Counted from the first letter of the stretch, positions 8,593-16,068 are shown. The stretch: DNA of 53,022 bases from Candidatus Babeliales bacterium (GCA_020049835.1 JAGVLK010000005.1:1-53022), one strand, 5' to 3'. Numbers and translations are program-made. The notes: generated by a model from the letters alone, not told the origin.

Positions 8593-9132
8593 TTATCCTT
8601 TTATGAATTTAGTGCCAAGGTCATATAAAATATTGTTGTGTATCATTGTATTGCATGTGAAACCTGCAAGCAATGAGCCGGCTGTTATCTTAAAGCTATC
8701 CGAAATAGTATTTTTATAAAAACTATATAGAATTCCTGCTAAACCAAACCAGAACATATTTTGTTTGCATATGTCGGTGAGACCTGAAAACAGTTCCTTT
8801 TCCTCATGTATATTTTTTTCATTTATTATGCGGGTTGTGCTTATTCTACCGCCATGCAGTGTAGTATGACCAAATGGATATTGCTTTTCAGGGTCTACAT
8901 TATAACGTGTATGAGCATAGCCTGCATAGATTGCATTTCTACATAGACCAACTGCCAATCCTGCGGCCAATGGTATAGTTGCTTGTGCAATAAGACTGCT
9001 GTTATCAAATTTGTTTTTGGCAGAAATAAGCTGTGTGCCTGCAATTTGTAATGCATGGTTGAGCGTGTCGTTAGCGCATATTTGTTGCGCACAGGTGAGG
9101 CCCAAAAAGATAGTTAATAATAAACGTTTCAT
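8593..9132 (-). CDS. Secreted small membrane-associated protein, MKRLLL family, 179 aa
   Basis: First gene of the four-gene operon. Signal peptide MKRLLLTIFLGLTCAQQICA, then NDTLNHALQIAGT, IAQATIPLAAGLAVGL (hydrophobic, about 48-65), a histidine/tyrosine-containing linker with LHGG, and a terminal hydrophobic region containing GILYSFYKNT and GSLLAGF. It is close to the 6457 and 8052 paralogs. The promoter at 9218-9245 and a leader hairpin at 9164-9207 lie directly upstream. No catalytic residues stand out. Such tandem, rapidly diverging secreted proteins are common in host-associated bacteria, but an effector role here is inference. Confidence 0.75.
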   Translation of the reverse strand: MKRLLLTIFLGLTCAQQICANDTLNHALQIAGTQLISAKNKFDNSSLIAQATIPLAAGLAVGLCRNAIYAGYAHTRYNVDPEKQYPFGHTTLHGGRISTTRIINEKNIHEEKELFSGLTDICKQNMFWFGLAGILYSFYKNTISDSFKITAGSLLAGFTCNTMIHNNILYDLGTKFIKG

Positions 9133-9163
9133 GTTTTTTTATCCTTCATTTAAAACATCTGTG

Positions 9164-9207
9164 TATAATCTCTTGTCCCCCTTTGAAGCCCTCCAAAAGA
9201 GATTATA
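9164..9207 (-). promoter_or_regulatory. Leader hairpin of the 9132-6457 operon
   Basis: A perfect 11-bp inverted repeat (TATAATCTCTT 9164-9174, AAGAGATTATA 9197-9207) with a 22-base loop lies within the predicted 5' leader, only a few bases after the expected transcription start near 9211. It could stabilise the mRNA or be a binding site. There is no T run, so it is not a terminator. Confidence 0.5.
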
Positions 9208-9217
9208 TTCACTTATT

Positions 9218-9245
9218 ATGATACCAGAATTTAAAATTATGTCAA
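9218..9245 (-). promoter_or_regulatory. Promoter of the secreted-protein operon (shared motif)
   Basis: On the minus strand, TTGACA (9245-9240), a 16-bp spacer beginning TAAT, then TATCAT (9223-9218). This is the consensus -35 with the same TTGACATAAT start and 16-bp spacing found before six other secreted-protein genes in the window, although its TGTG block is weaker here (TCTGG). Confidence 0.7.
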
Positions 9246-9316
9246 TTTTAATTTAAAACAAAAGTCGTTGATTTTGAGCTTTAAATTAAAATCAGCACAC
9301 AATTCTAGCATAAAAG

Positions 9317-9353
9317 TTGTGCGTTTGTTATGCTGAATTATAGAAAACGCACA
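9317..9353 (+). promoter_or_regulatory. Promoter with overlapping inverted repeat before the ATPase gene
   Basis: TTGTGC (9317-9322), 16 bp, TATAGA (9339-9344) form a plausible promoter. A 9-bp inverted repeat (TGTGCGTTT 9318-9326, AAACGCACA 9345-9353) brackets it, overlapping the -35 and the start site, as an operator would. GGAGT precedes ATG 9368. Confidence 0.4.
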
Positions 9354-9367
9354 GATTTAGGAGTAAT

Positions 9368-10603
9368 ATGTTTAAAAGAACCTTAGGAACAGAATTAATA
9401 GCCTATAGTAAATTTCCCGTTGTGGCCTTGCTTGGACCACGTCAATCAGGAAAAACTACGCTTGCAAAGGCAGTTTTTTCCAAACACACCTATATTTCTT
9501 TTGAGGATGTTACTGAGCGTACTTTTGCCGCAGCCGACCCCAAACGGTTTCTGGCGATTAATGAAAATGAACATGGCATTATTTTGGATGAGTTTCAGTA
9601 TGTTCCTGAGATTTTATCCTATATCCAGCTTATCGTTGATGAGAAAAAGCGCCCAGGGTACTTCATTCTCATCAGTTCTCAAAATTTTTCGCCAGTCCGA
9701 CGTAGTGTCGCCAAAGCTGCAAGCGATGGCAGGGACGAAGACGGAGCAAATCAAGCAATTAGCCAATCACTTGCAGGGCGCGTAGGGATATTAACATTGT
9801 TGCCGTTATCCATTGCTGAAATGCAAGAAAGTAACATTTTACCTGTCACTGCAGACCAGCTTATCTTTAACGGTTCATATCCACGCTTGTACGAAGAACA
9901 TTTTTTGCCGCGGCAGTTATATCCATCCTATATTCAGACTTATCTTGAGCGCGATGTACGCATGCTCGAAAACATTGGAGATTTAACCGAGTTTGCACGT
10001 TTTACGCAACTGTGCGCCGGCAGAGTTGGGCAACTATTGCATATTGAAAATCTTGCAGATGACACGGGCATCACAGCGGTAGTCGCAAAACATTGGCTTT
10101 CGATTTTAGAAGCGAGTTATCTGATTTTTCTATTGCAGCCACATCATAAGAATTTCAACAAACGTGTTACCAAAGCGCCAAAGCTCTATTTTTATGATAC
10201 CGGTATCGCTTGTTCGCTCATGCGTATAAACTCCACAGATACGCTGGCAGTGCATCCATTGCGTGGTGCATTGTTTGAAAATATGGTTATCGCTGATTTG
10301 TATAAGCAGTATTATAATCAAGCCGTTCGCCCACCAATCTTTTTCTGGCGCGATCAAAATGGTCGTTATGAAATTGATTGTATTATTGAGCATGATGCAT
10401 TGCAGTTGGTACCGATTGAGATTAAATCAGGACAAACTATTGCACGTGATTATTTTAAAGGCTTGCAAGCATGGCGTGAAATAACGGAAAGCCCGCAAAC
10501 ACATGGCTATGTTATTTATGGTGGCGATGCAACGCAAGATCGCAGTCAAGGGATGGTATTGCGTTGGCGGGATATGGGGACGTTAGTTAAGCGCTTGGGA
10601 TAG
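9368..10603 (+). CDS. AAA family ATPase with C-terminal DUF4143 domain
   Basis: ATP-binding protein of the AAA_14/DUF4143 type; the exact role of these ATPases is not established. Visible: Walker A GPRQSGKTTL (about residues 23-32), Walker B GIILDEFQ (about 74-81), the SSQNF sensor segment, SLAGRVGILTLLPLS, then the DUF4143 part with YLERDVRMLENIGDL, PKLYFYDTGIACSL and a nuclease-like EIDCIIE...VPIEIKSG segment (about 340-360), reminiscent of PD-(D/E)XK folds. It is 411 aa, versus 395 for its paralog at 10850; the difference is mostly a 23-codon stretch at 9689-9757 where the paralog has 5 residues. GGAGT is upstream. The neighbours are the secreted operon (divergent) and the paralog (convergent). 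Confidence 0.88.
   Translation: MFKRTLGTELIAYSKFPVVALLGPRQSGKTTLAKAVFSKHTYISFEDVTERTFAAADPKRFLAINENEHGIILDEFQYVPEILSYIQLIVDEKKRPGYFILISSQNFSPVRRSVAKAASDGRDEDGANQAISQSLAGRVGILTLLPLSIAEMQESNILPVTADQLIFNGSYPRLYEEHFLPRQLYPSYIQTYLERDVRMLENIGDLTEFARFTQLCAGRVGQLLHIENLADDTGITAVVAKHWLSILEASYLIFLLQPHHKNFNKRVTKAPKLYFYDTGIACSLMRINSTDTLAVHPLRGALFENMVIADLYKQYYNQAVRPPIFFWRDQNGRYEIDCIIEHDALQLVPIEIKSGQTIARDYFKGLQAWREITESPQTHGYVIYGGDATQDRSQGMVLRWRDMGTLVKRLG
9689..9757 (+). other. In-frame repeat-like insertion in the ATPase gene
   Basis: Between the conserved QNF and ISQSLAGR blocks this gene carries 23 codons (SPVRRSVAKAASDGRDEDGA...), whereas the paralog at 10850 carries 5. The DNA is GC-rich, unlike the flanks, and contains GTCGCCAAAGC, which resembles the module nested in the palindromes at 37297 (GTCGCCAAGGC) and 47998 (CCGCCAAAGCC). 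It keeps the reading frame, as Rickettsia palindromic elements inside genes do. Confidence 0.6.
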
Positions 10604-10641
10604 AAATCGATTGCATCTCTAGGCTTTATTTATGTCTTCAT

Positions 10642-10808
10642 TTTTGTCATCCTGGTTTCCGGGATCCAGACCACCAGAATTACGATTAAAAGATGGTTTA
10701 CGAAAGAATAAAGAGTCTGCTCAACATGATCAAGAACAGTATTCTGCCACACATCGTTCTCAAAAATAGAATCCTTCGGCCTGGATCCCGGAAGCCAGGA
10801 TGACAAAA
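10642..10808. repeat. Dispersed GTCATCCTGG/GGATCCAG palindrome
   Basis: Inverted arms 10642-10671 and 10779-10808 (TTTTGTCATCCTGG... and ...CCAGGATGACAAAA) surround about 107 bp of A/T-rich DNA without an ORF. It lies between two convergent ATPase genes and fills almost the whole 10604-10849 gap. The CTGG-TTTCCGGGATCC variant matches the half copy at 21639. Confidence 0.85.
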
Positions 10809-10849
10809 TTGAAAAGCTTAATCATGTTTTTAGAAGGATTAACCTTATT

Positions 10850-12037
10850 TCATTCCTCAAGTTTCTGCACAACTGTCTTAATGCTATCCCATGTGTAGAT
10901 GCGATAATGCATATAATTTAAATTAGTGTCGCCAGCGTAAATCAGGTATGCAGGATCATTTTCAACATGAGCAATCTGTTGCCATTGCGATATACCTTTG
11001 AGTAATGTATTGCTAAAGGTCATGCTGGCTTTGATTTCTACAGGAATAAGGGTGTCGTACCGTTTTTCAAACACGCAGTCCACTTCATGCTGTTGTGTAT
11101 CGCGCCAATAAAAAAGATGTGGTTTTTTATGCGCATTATAACGATATTTAAACATTTCTGTTATTGCAAATGATTCAAATAGATTGCCGCGAATTGGATG
11201 TGTAAAGAGCTCTTGTGCTGATTGAATACCCAGTAATGCGCACACTAAGCCGGTATCATAAAAATAAAGTTTAGGCGTTTGAATAATGCGTTTACTATAG
11301 TTATTGTAATGGGGAGCTAACTGATACACAATATAACTGGCTTCTAGAACGGAAAACCAGGATTTAATGGTATTAGGGCTCACGCCTGCATCTCGTGCTA
11401 GTTCAGCAAAATTTAATATGGAACCAATACGTGCGGCACACAGTGCAATAAATTTTTGAAATGATAATATATCACCAATTTTTAAAATCTGACGAACGTC
11501 ACGTTCAATATAGGTAGCAATATAATCCTGTACCCATATTTCAGGGTCAATTGGCTGTGCATAAATACGTGGATAAAAACCCTTTATAAGATTTTCTTCC
11601 AGCGTTGGCGCAAGCAGATTTGCTTGACGGAGTTCATCAACTGTTAATGGTAATAACGTTAATAACGTTACTCTGCCTGCAAGACTTTGACTAATGCTTT
11701 CCAGTAGGGCAAAATTTTGGGATCCGGTAATAATAAAGTGTCCCGGACGATACGCTTCATCAACTATAGTCTGCAGATAAGAAAACAGATCAGGCGCATG
11801 TTGAATTTCATCGATAATTAAGCCTTTACCTTGCGCAAAGGCTGCAAAAAACTGTCGTGGATCATCTAAAGCTATCCTGCGTCGATCTAAATCTTCCAGG
11901 GTGACGTAGGTATATTCAGGGAAGGTCATTTTTGCAAGGGTGGTTTTGCCGGATCCAAATGGACCGGTAATGGAAACTACCGGGAATTGACGCGCCATGC
12001 GCTCTAGGATTGCTTGGATTTCTCGTTTAATATGCAT
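10850..12037 (-). CDS. AAA family ATPase with C-terminal DUF4143 domain
   Basis: Paralog of the 9368 gene. Walker A GPFGSGKTTL (about 24-33), Walker B GLIIDEIQ (about 72-79), TGSQNF sensor, SLAGRVTLLTLLPL, YIERDVRQILKIGDI, PKLYFYDTGLVCALLG and the EVDCVFE...IPVEIKAS segment (about 325-350) are all present, so the uninterrupted family architecture is intact. 395 aa is typical. It is flanked on both sides by GTCATCC/GGATCCAG palindromes (10642-10808 and 12097-12181), which could have carried or rearranged it. No SD-like sequence is obvious before ATG 12037. Cellular role unknown. Confidence 0.88.
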   Translation of the reverse strand: MHIKREIQAILERMARQFPVVSITGPFGSGKTTLAKMTFPEYTYVTLEDLDRRRIALDDPRQFFAAFAQGKGLIIDEIQHAPDLFSYLQTIVDEAYRPGHFIITGSQNFALLESISQSLAGRVTLLTLLPLTVDELRQANLLAPTLEENLIKGFYPRIYAQPIDPEIWVQDYIATYIERDVRQILKIGDILSFQKFIALCAARIGSILNFAELARDAGVSPNTIKSWFSVLEASYIVYQLAPHYNNYSKRIIQTPKLYFYDTGLVCALLGIQSAQELFTHPIRGNLFESFAITEMFKYRYNAHKKPHLFYWRDTQQHEVDCVFEKRYDTLIPVEIKASMTFSNTLLKGISQWQQIAHVENDPAYLIYAGDTNLNYMHYRIYTWDSIKTVVQKLEE

Positions 12038-12096
12038 GTGTTATTCTGTGTATGTATGTGAGCTAAGAACGTGCGAAAGTTATCATGTAATCAATA

Positions 12097-12217
12097 TTTT
12101 GTCATCCTCACGCAAGTGGGGATCCAGGCATAAAATGAAAACAAATGATTTAATACTGGATTCCCGCAAGCGAGAATGACACAGCCGTCGCTAGCAGCTA
12201 TGGCGTGCGCAGCAAAA
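12097..12217. repeat. Dispersed GTCATCC/GGATCCAG palindrome with 3' tail
   Basis: Arms 12097-12127 (TTTTGTCATCCTCACGCAAG...) and 12156-12181, separated by 28 bp; the right arm is more degenerate. The tail AGCCGTCGCT...GCGCAGCAAAA (12183-12217) matches the tail after the 6267 palindrome, showing that the repeat unit extends beyond the arms. The rest of 12038-12396 contains only a terminator and a doubtful ORF. Confidence 0.8.
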
Positions 12218-12344
12218 GGTATCATTCGCCCAGGTAGTATAATTGCTATCGCATAGAGCGTCAAACTTAGGATAATATGCAATGGCATAGCGGATAATAT
12301 GAAGTGTAATTGCGGATTATCCGCAACAATACTGATTGAAAGCA

Positions 12345-12380
12345 TTAAAAAAAGCACCTGGCTGCAAACCAAGTGCTTTA
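12345..12380 (-). terminator. Terminator of the 16021-12397 gene cluster
   Basis: On the minus strand, AAAGCACTTGG and CCAGGTGCTTT form an 11-bp stem with a 7-base loop, followed by a T run, 17 bases after the stop of the 12397 gene. Confidence 0.8.
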
Positions 12381-12396
12381 ATATTTTTCCAAAAGG

Positions 12397-12834
12397 TTAT
12401 TTCTGTGGTTGTAATGTTTCTACGAAATCATAGAACTGCTGGCATCGTCCTGCCGGATCGGTAGAAAGATTACTCATTTCTTTTGCGTCATTAAGCTCAC
12501 TATTTGTAACTCCGCATTCAGTATATTTTTTCGCCATAGCAAGAGCTTTAGGGCTTCCGCATAATCGGGCAAGAATAACTAAAGGGGTTATTCTTTCAAT
12601 TTCAGGAGTTTGCTCAATGTATGTTACAAGTTGCTTTAAGGACGACACAGCGCTTTCTAAAATCGCATAATCTTTAGATTGAGGGGCATCGCCAGTTTTC
12701 ATTGCATTCTTAAGATCTTCTTCGCTTTTCCGTACTTCATATAGCAAGTTTGCAAAATAATTGAAATCATATGCATTGGCTGTACTCGCACATAGAGTTG
12801 TAAGAATCAGTAGTAATAGATGTTTTTTTATCAT
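12397..12834 (-). CDS. Secreted helical hypothetical protein, 145 aa
   Basis: Unknown protein with a signal peptide (MIKKHLLLLILTTLCASTANA, cleavage after about residue 21) and a mature part of about 124 residues that looks all-helical, with charged segments (EVRKSEEDLKNAMK) and four cysteines (CGSPKA, YTECG, AGRCQ plus the signal). It is the last gene of a possible five-gene minus-strand unit behind the caspase-like gene at 15065 (57-bp gap to 12892) and is followed by a strong terminator. No catalytic motif. It could be a binding partner or regulator of the neighbouring peptidase-like proteins, but only position supports that. Confidence 0.7.
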   Translation of the reverse strand: MIKKHLLLLILTTLCASTANAYDFNYFANLLYEVRKSEEDLKNAMKTGDAPQSKDYAILESAVSSLKQLVTYIEQTPEIERITPLVILARLCGSPKALAMAKKYTECGVTNSELNDAKEMSNLSTDPAGRCQQFYDFVETLQPQK

Positions 12835-12891
12835 GGTTTTCCCATAGAATATTTGGTTTTAAATATGTTTATATAATTTCAGACAAACTTC

Positions 12892-13614
12892 TTATAAAGC
12901 AGCGATATCGCTTAATGATCTTATCGGGCGAAGCTTGTCCAGCTTGCCAACTACAACATACTGGTCACGTTTGTCCGCTTCTGCGTACAACTGTGCAATA
13001 GATCTGATTGGCGCATCTATACGATCGCTTTGTGTAATTGGTGCATAGGAAGTTTGATTCAAGAAATCATAAATTTCATCAGTAAGCTCGGCAGCCATTG
13101 TTGTGTAGCGTGATGATTGCCCAGCAACAGACCCGGGCGTACCGGAGTAATGAGCTTGCAGTGCCATTTCTTGTGCATCACCACCTTGCTCCACATATTC
13201 ATGAATACGCGTTAACATCTGTTTGCGTGTTGCCGGATGTTGCAATTGTAACAATGCAGGGATTACCGTGGTACGATTTGGTTCATGCTGCATCCATAGA
13301 TTACCCATGGTAAATAACGTACCCGGCTGGCCACAGAGTTTTAAATTAAGTGCAGAACTTGATTTACGTTGTTCAAAGCCGATAGTTGCTTGCAAGAAAC
13401 CTTCCTGAAGAAATCTAAAGCTATATTTATCATGTAATGTTTGCATGTGCGGTGTCATGGTTGCAAATTTTTCTAATGTTCTGGTTAATGTACTTTGTCC
13501 GTATGCCGCAGGTAAAGCGACGTCAACGACAATGCCTTCTGCAGCAGCATGTGCATTGTGTATGCCGGCGCATATCGCTGCGAACGCTACTATTAATAAC
13601 TGTTTTTTCATCAT
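12892..13614 (-). CDS. Secreted hypothetical protein, 240 aa
   Basis: Not recognised. Signal peptide (MMKKQLLIVAFAAICAGIHNAHA) then a soluble mixed alpha/beta mature chain of about 217 residues. There are few cysteines, and no membrane segment after the signal. Segments such as LPAAYGQSTLTRTLEKF and KLCGQPGTLFTMGNLW do not match a family I know. It is separated by only 8 bp from the caspase-like gene upstream (13623), so translation of the two is very probably linked and they likely act in the same place. A good ribosome site (AAAGGATTATG) precedes the start. Confidence 0.7.
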   Translation of the reverse strand: MMKKQLLIVAFAAICAGIHNAHAAAEGIVVDVALPAAYGQSTLTRTLEKFATMTPHMQTLHDKYSFRFLQEGFLQATIGFEQRKSSSALNLKLCGQPGTLFTMGNLWMQHEPNRTTVIPALLQLQHPATRKQMLTRIHEYVEQGGDAQEMALQAHYSGTPGSVAGQSSRYTTMAAELTDEIYDFLNQTSYAPITQSDRIDAPIRSIAQLYAEADKRDQYVVVGKLDKLRPIRSLSDIAAL

Positions 13615-13622
13615 AATCCTTT

Positions 13623-14543
13623 CTATGCCAACGGCACAGCTGTTGTTGTGCCAGCAAGCACAACAATAGGTTGTTGATTTTCAAGTAATTGCACGGTATC
13701 AGTGTTCACAATATGTTGTGCAACATCGTGCGTCAATTCATTGTGCCACAGCTCTGCTGCGTTGCGACAGCCGGCAAAAAATGATGGTACGCCTTGTTCA
13801 ATTAACGTAGAGCTTATCACCATTGGTACTTCTTCATGCATTGGTGTAATCAGCGTGCATGGAAGTTGTTCAATATGGTGCACTGATTGCATAAGTTCAA
13901 GTATGCGCTGTGCAGGCCAGAATGATGATTTAACTGCGACTATTTTTGCAGCTAACTCTTTGTGTGCAATCTTGCAGGTGGCCGCCATTAATAGACGGTT
14001 CATCGAACAACAATAATCATACTTTGGATCTTCTTTGCGTGGATCACCATGGCCGCTCATATATACCATAACTAAGCGATTTGGTTGCGCATGATATGTT
14101 TGCCATTGTGCTAGATCGAAAAATTCGGGTAAACGCGGCACCCAAAAAGCTTCCGCACTTAATGCATCAACCTGTTCTTGGTTCAGATCTTGCAACAAAG
14201 TAAATGTTTCCGCTTTGATGCCAATATTCTGTGCATTGTCCTGTTTGTTGTGCAAATAAATAAGACCTTTGTGCGTATCAAATACATTGTATGTTGCAAG
14301 CAACGCATCTGTATGCATTAATTGTAACAACGTTTTGAATAATGCAGGGTTCAAAAACAGATGCGAGCAACCATCTTGTATTGCAGTAACGCAATCGTAT
14401 GCAATTGCATATTCCAATGCATCTTGCTGTGGCATATCGATAAACAGGCCAATGCTGGTAACTTCATTTTTGATTTCAGGGCTTGCTTGCAATTGGGTAA
14501 TTGCTAGGCAACTTAACAAACTTACTAGTAAACGTTTCATCAT
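13623..14543 (-). CDS. Secreted caspase-like (clan CD) protein, Cys replaced by Ser
   Basis: One of four tandem paralogs resembling caspase-fold cysteine peptidases. Signal peptide MMKRLLVSLLSCLAITQLQA; then a first strand-rich part (TSIGLFIDMPQQ), HLFLNPALFK, GLIYLHNKQD, and the catalytic-His motif VYMSGHG with H165. The segment aligned with the catalytic Cys of the paralogs (IQSCYW, INSCFW, ISSCYW) is VKSSFW here, so the nucleophile position is S207. This copy is therefore probably inactive as a cysteine peptidase, or uses Ser. The C-terminal VLAGTTTAVPLA block is shared with the paralogs. It is 8 bp upstream of 12892 and 22 bp downstream of 14566. The caspase assignment rests on motif spacing (His to Cys position about 42 residues), not on a search. 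Confidence 0.6.
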   Translation of the reverse strand: MMKRLLVSLLSCLAITQLQASPEIKNEVTSIGLFIDMPQQDALEYAIAYDCVTAIQDGCSHLFLNPALFKTLLQLMHTDALLATYNVFDTHKGLIYLHNKQDNAQNIGIKAETFTLLQDLNQEQVDALSAEAFWVPRLPEFFDLAQWQTYHAQPNRLVMVYMSGHGDPRKEDPKYDYCCSMNRLLMAATCKIAHKELAAKIVAVKSSFWPAQRILELMQSVHHIEQLPCTLITPMHEEVPMVISSTLIEQGVPSFFAGCRNAAELWHNELTHDVAQHIVNTDTVQLLENQQPIVVLAGTTTAVPLA

Positions 14544-14565
14544 AGGTACACCTTAATTTAAACTT

Positions 14566-15027
14566 TTATAATCTGTATAAACTACTGTTAACAGTTGGTG
14601 AAAATGCGAACATTGCTCCGGCACATAAACTTGTTGAAAGCGTCCAGCCTAACCACATTGCTGTATTGGTGCAAGGTTGTCCATTTCTTAATTTGCGATA
14701 TTCACGTATGGCTGTAATAAGACCGCCAAACGCGAAAAGCGCAAATACTGTTTTTGCTGTGTGTGGTACACGGCAGTCACTTTTTACCGTAGCTGATGCT
14801 ATAGCTTCTACAGCATATGCGCTAACAGCGCCGAAAGTTGCCATAGTTGGTCCCATAACGAAACCGTCGCTAAAGCGTTTAGGAGAACTTCCTTTTACTA
14901 ACGTTGCATCACTCTGTGTAGTAACAACGTGATGAATAAACTCACGATGAGCATTTTGATCAGCAGCAAACATGCCTGTTGTATACACAGCAAGTGCTAG
15001 TGCAAACAAACTTAATTTTTTCAACAT
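14566..15027 (-). CDS. Small secreted/membrane hypothetical protein, 153 aa
   Basis: Signal peptide MLKKLSLFALALAVYTTGMFAA, then a short polar region (DQNAHREFIHHVVTTQ) and three hydrophobic stretches (about 55-75, 87-105, 125-145), giving a compact helical membrane-like protein. I start at ATG 15027, where AAAGGGATTTACA precedes it; the longer frame (to 15072) would overlap the neighbouring stop. Its layout (signal peptide, polar block, two or three Gly/Ala-rich hydrophobic segments) recalls the MKRLLL family, but I see no shared motif. It sits between two caspase-like genes (22 and 37 bp gaps), probably in one transcript. Confidence 0.65.
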   Translation of the reverse strand: MLKKLSLFALALAVYTTGMFAADQNAHREFIHHVVTTQSDATLVKGSSPKRFSDGFVMGPTMATFGAVSAYAVEAIASATVKSDCRVPHTAKTVFALFAFGGLITAIREYRKLRNGQPCTNTAMWLGWTLSTSLCAGAMFAFSPTVNSSLYRL

Positions 15028-15064
15028 TGTAAATCCCTTTGTAACAATTAATAAATTTAAACTA

Positions 15065-16021
15065 TTATACAACTACCGGTACTGCCGATGCCGCGCCGGC
15101 AACTGCTATAGTTGGGCGTTGGCCGATATTTTCAGCCAAAAGAATCGTGTCAGTATTGGCAATATATTTTTTTGCTTGTTCATCCAAACCATCATTCCAT
15201 TCATACGTTGCTTCACGACAACCATCAAAGAAGCAGGGTGTTTCGCCTTGCAGATAGTTACCTAATCCATCAAGGTGCAATGCACGCTCTTTTTCCAATG
15301 GGCTAATTACCGTGCAACGCAAACTCTTCATCCCATAGAGTTCATCCATAAGATCAAGCACACGTTGTGCAGTCCAATAACATGATTGAATCACAAACAC
15401 ATCAACTAAAAGATCTTCTTGCATAGATTTAAATAATGTACCAAAATCGGTCAAGTTTAACGAGCAGCACATATTAAACACAGCATCCGGTGAACGTGCT
15501 AAACCATGACCATTCATGTAGATCATCACTGAGCGATTGCTCGCTTTATGATAACGTTGCCATGCCGGTACATCAAAAAATTCTGTAAATGATGGCGCCC
15601 ATTTACCTTCTTTGCTTAAGGTTGTTAGCGTTGCATCATTAACATCAGTAAGTTGTCTGAATGTTTCTGTGCGTATACCGATATTTCCGCGCATATCTTG
15701 TTTATTATGCAAGTACACAAGTCCTTTACCTGTATCATACGCATCCCATTGCTTAATGAAGTCTTCAGGTACTACGTACTTCATTGATGTCTTAAAAAGC
15801 GTTGCGTTAAGGAATATGTGTGTACATTGTGCGTGAATTGCCTTGATAAACTCGTGAGGAATAGCTTTATTGCTTTCCTTTTGTGTTGGCGAGTCTATAA
15901 AAATAGCAATATCAGTTACTTCAGGTTCATGAGCAGGTATAAGGCTCAAAGAGCAATAAAGTGCTCCAACAGCCAAAAGTACACCGGCTACAAGGTATAG
16001 TTTTTTATTCATAGATTTCAT
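15065..16021 (-). CDS. Secreted caspase-like (clan CD) cysteine peptidase candidate
   Basis: 318 aa with an N-terminal signal anchor/peptide (about 8-28). The mature part begins with a beta-strand segment (VTDIAIFIDSP), followed by CTHIFLNATLFK, GLVYLHNKQD, the His motif VMIYMNGHG (H172) and the Cys motif DVFVIQSCYW (C214), 42 residues apart; this order and spacing match the H-G / x-C dyad of caspases and metacaspases, where a hydrophobic strand precedes each catalytic residue. The tail IAVAGAASAVPVVV is family-specific. Paralogous to 13623, 16128 and 17178. GGAAGG lies 8 bases before the ATG, and a strong promoter lies at 16069-16096. Activity, substrate and whether it acts in the periplasm or in a host are unknown. 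Confidence 0.65.
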   Translation of the reverse strand: MKSMNKKLYLVAGVLLAVGALYCSLSLIPAHEPEVTDIAIFIDSPTQKESNKAIPHEFIKAIHAQCTHIFLNATLFKTSMKYVVPEDFIKQWDAYDTGKGLVYLHNKQDMRGNIGIRTETFRQLTDVNDATLTTLSKEGKWAPSFTEFFDVPAWQRYHKASNRSVMIYMNGHGLARSPDAVFNMCCSLNLTDFGTLFKSMQEDLLVDVFVIQSCYWTAQRVLDLMDELYGMKSLRCTVISPLEKERALHLDGLGNYLQGETPCFFDGCREATYEWNDGLDEQAKKYIANTDTILLAENIGQRPTIAVAGAASAVPVVV

Positions 16022-16068
16022 AGTATTAACCTTCCATTATTATTCTACTTGTGGATCTATTTACTCTT

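Noticed and set aside
12091-12372. 93-codon minus-strand ORF between the ATPase and the 12397 gene
   Set aside because: Its second half is translation of the palindromic repeat and tail and its first half overlaps a terminator; there is no ribosome site or homology.
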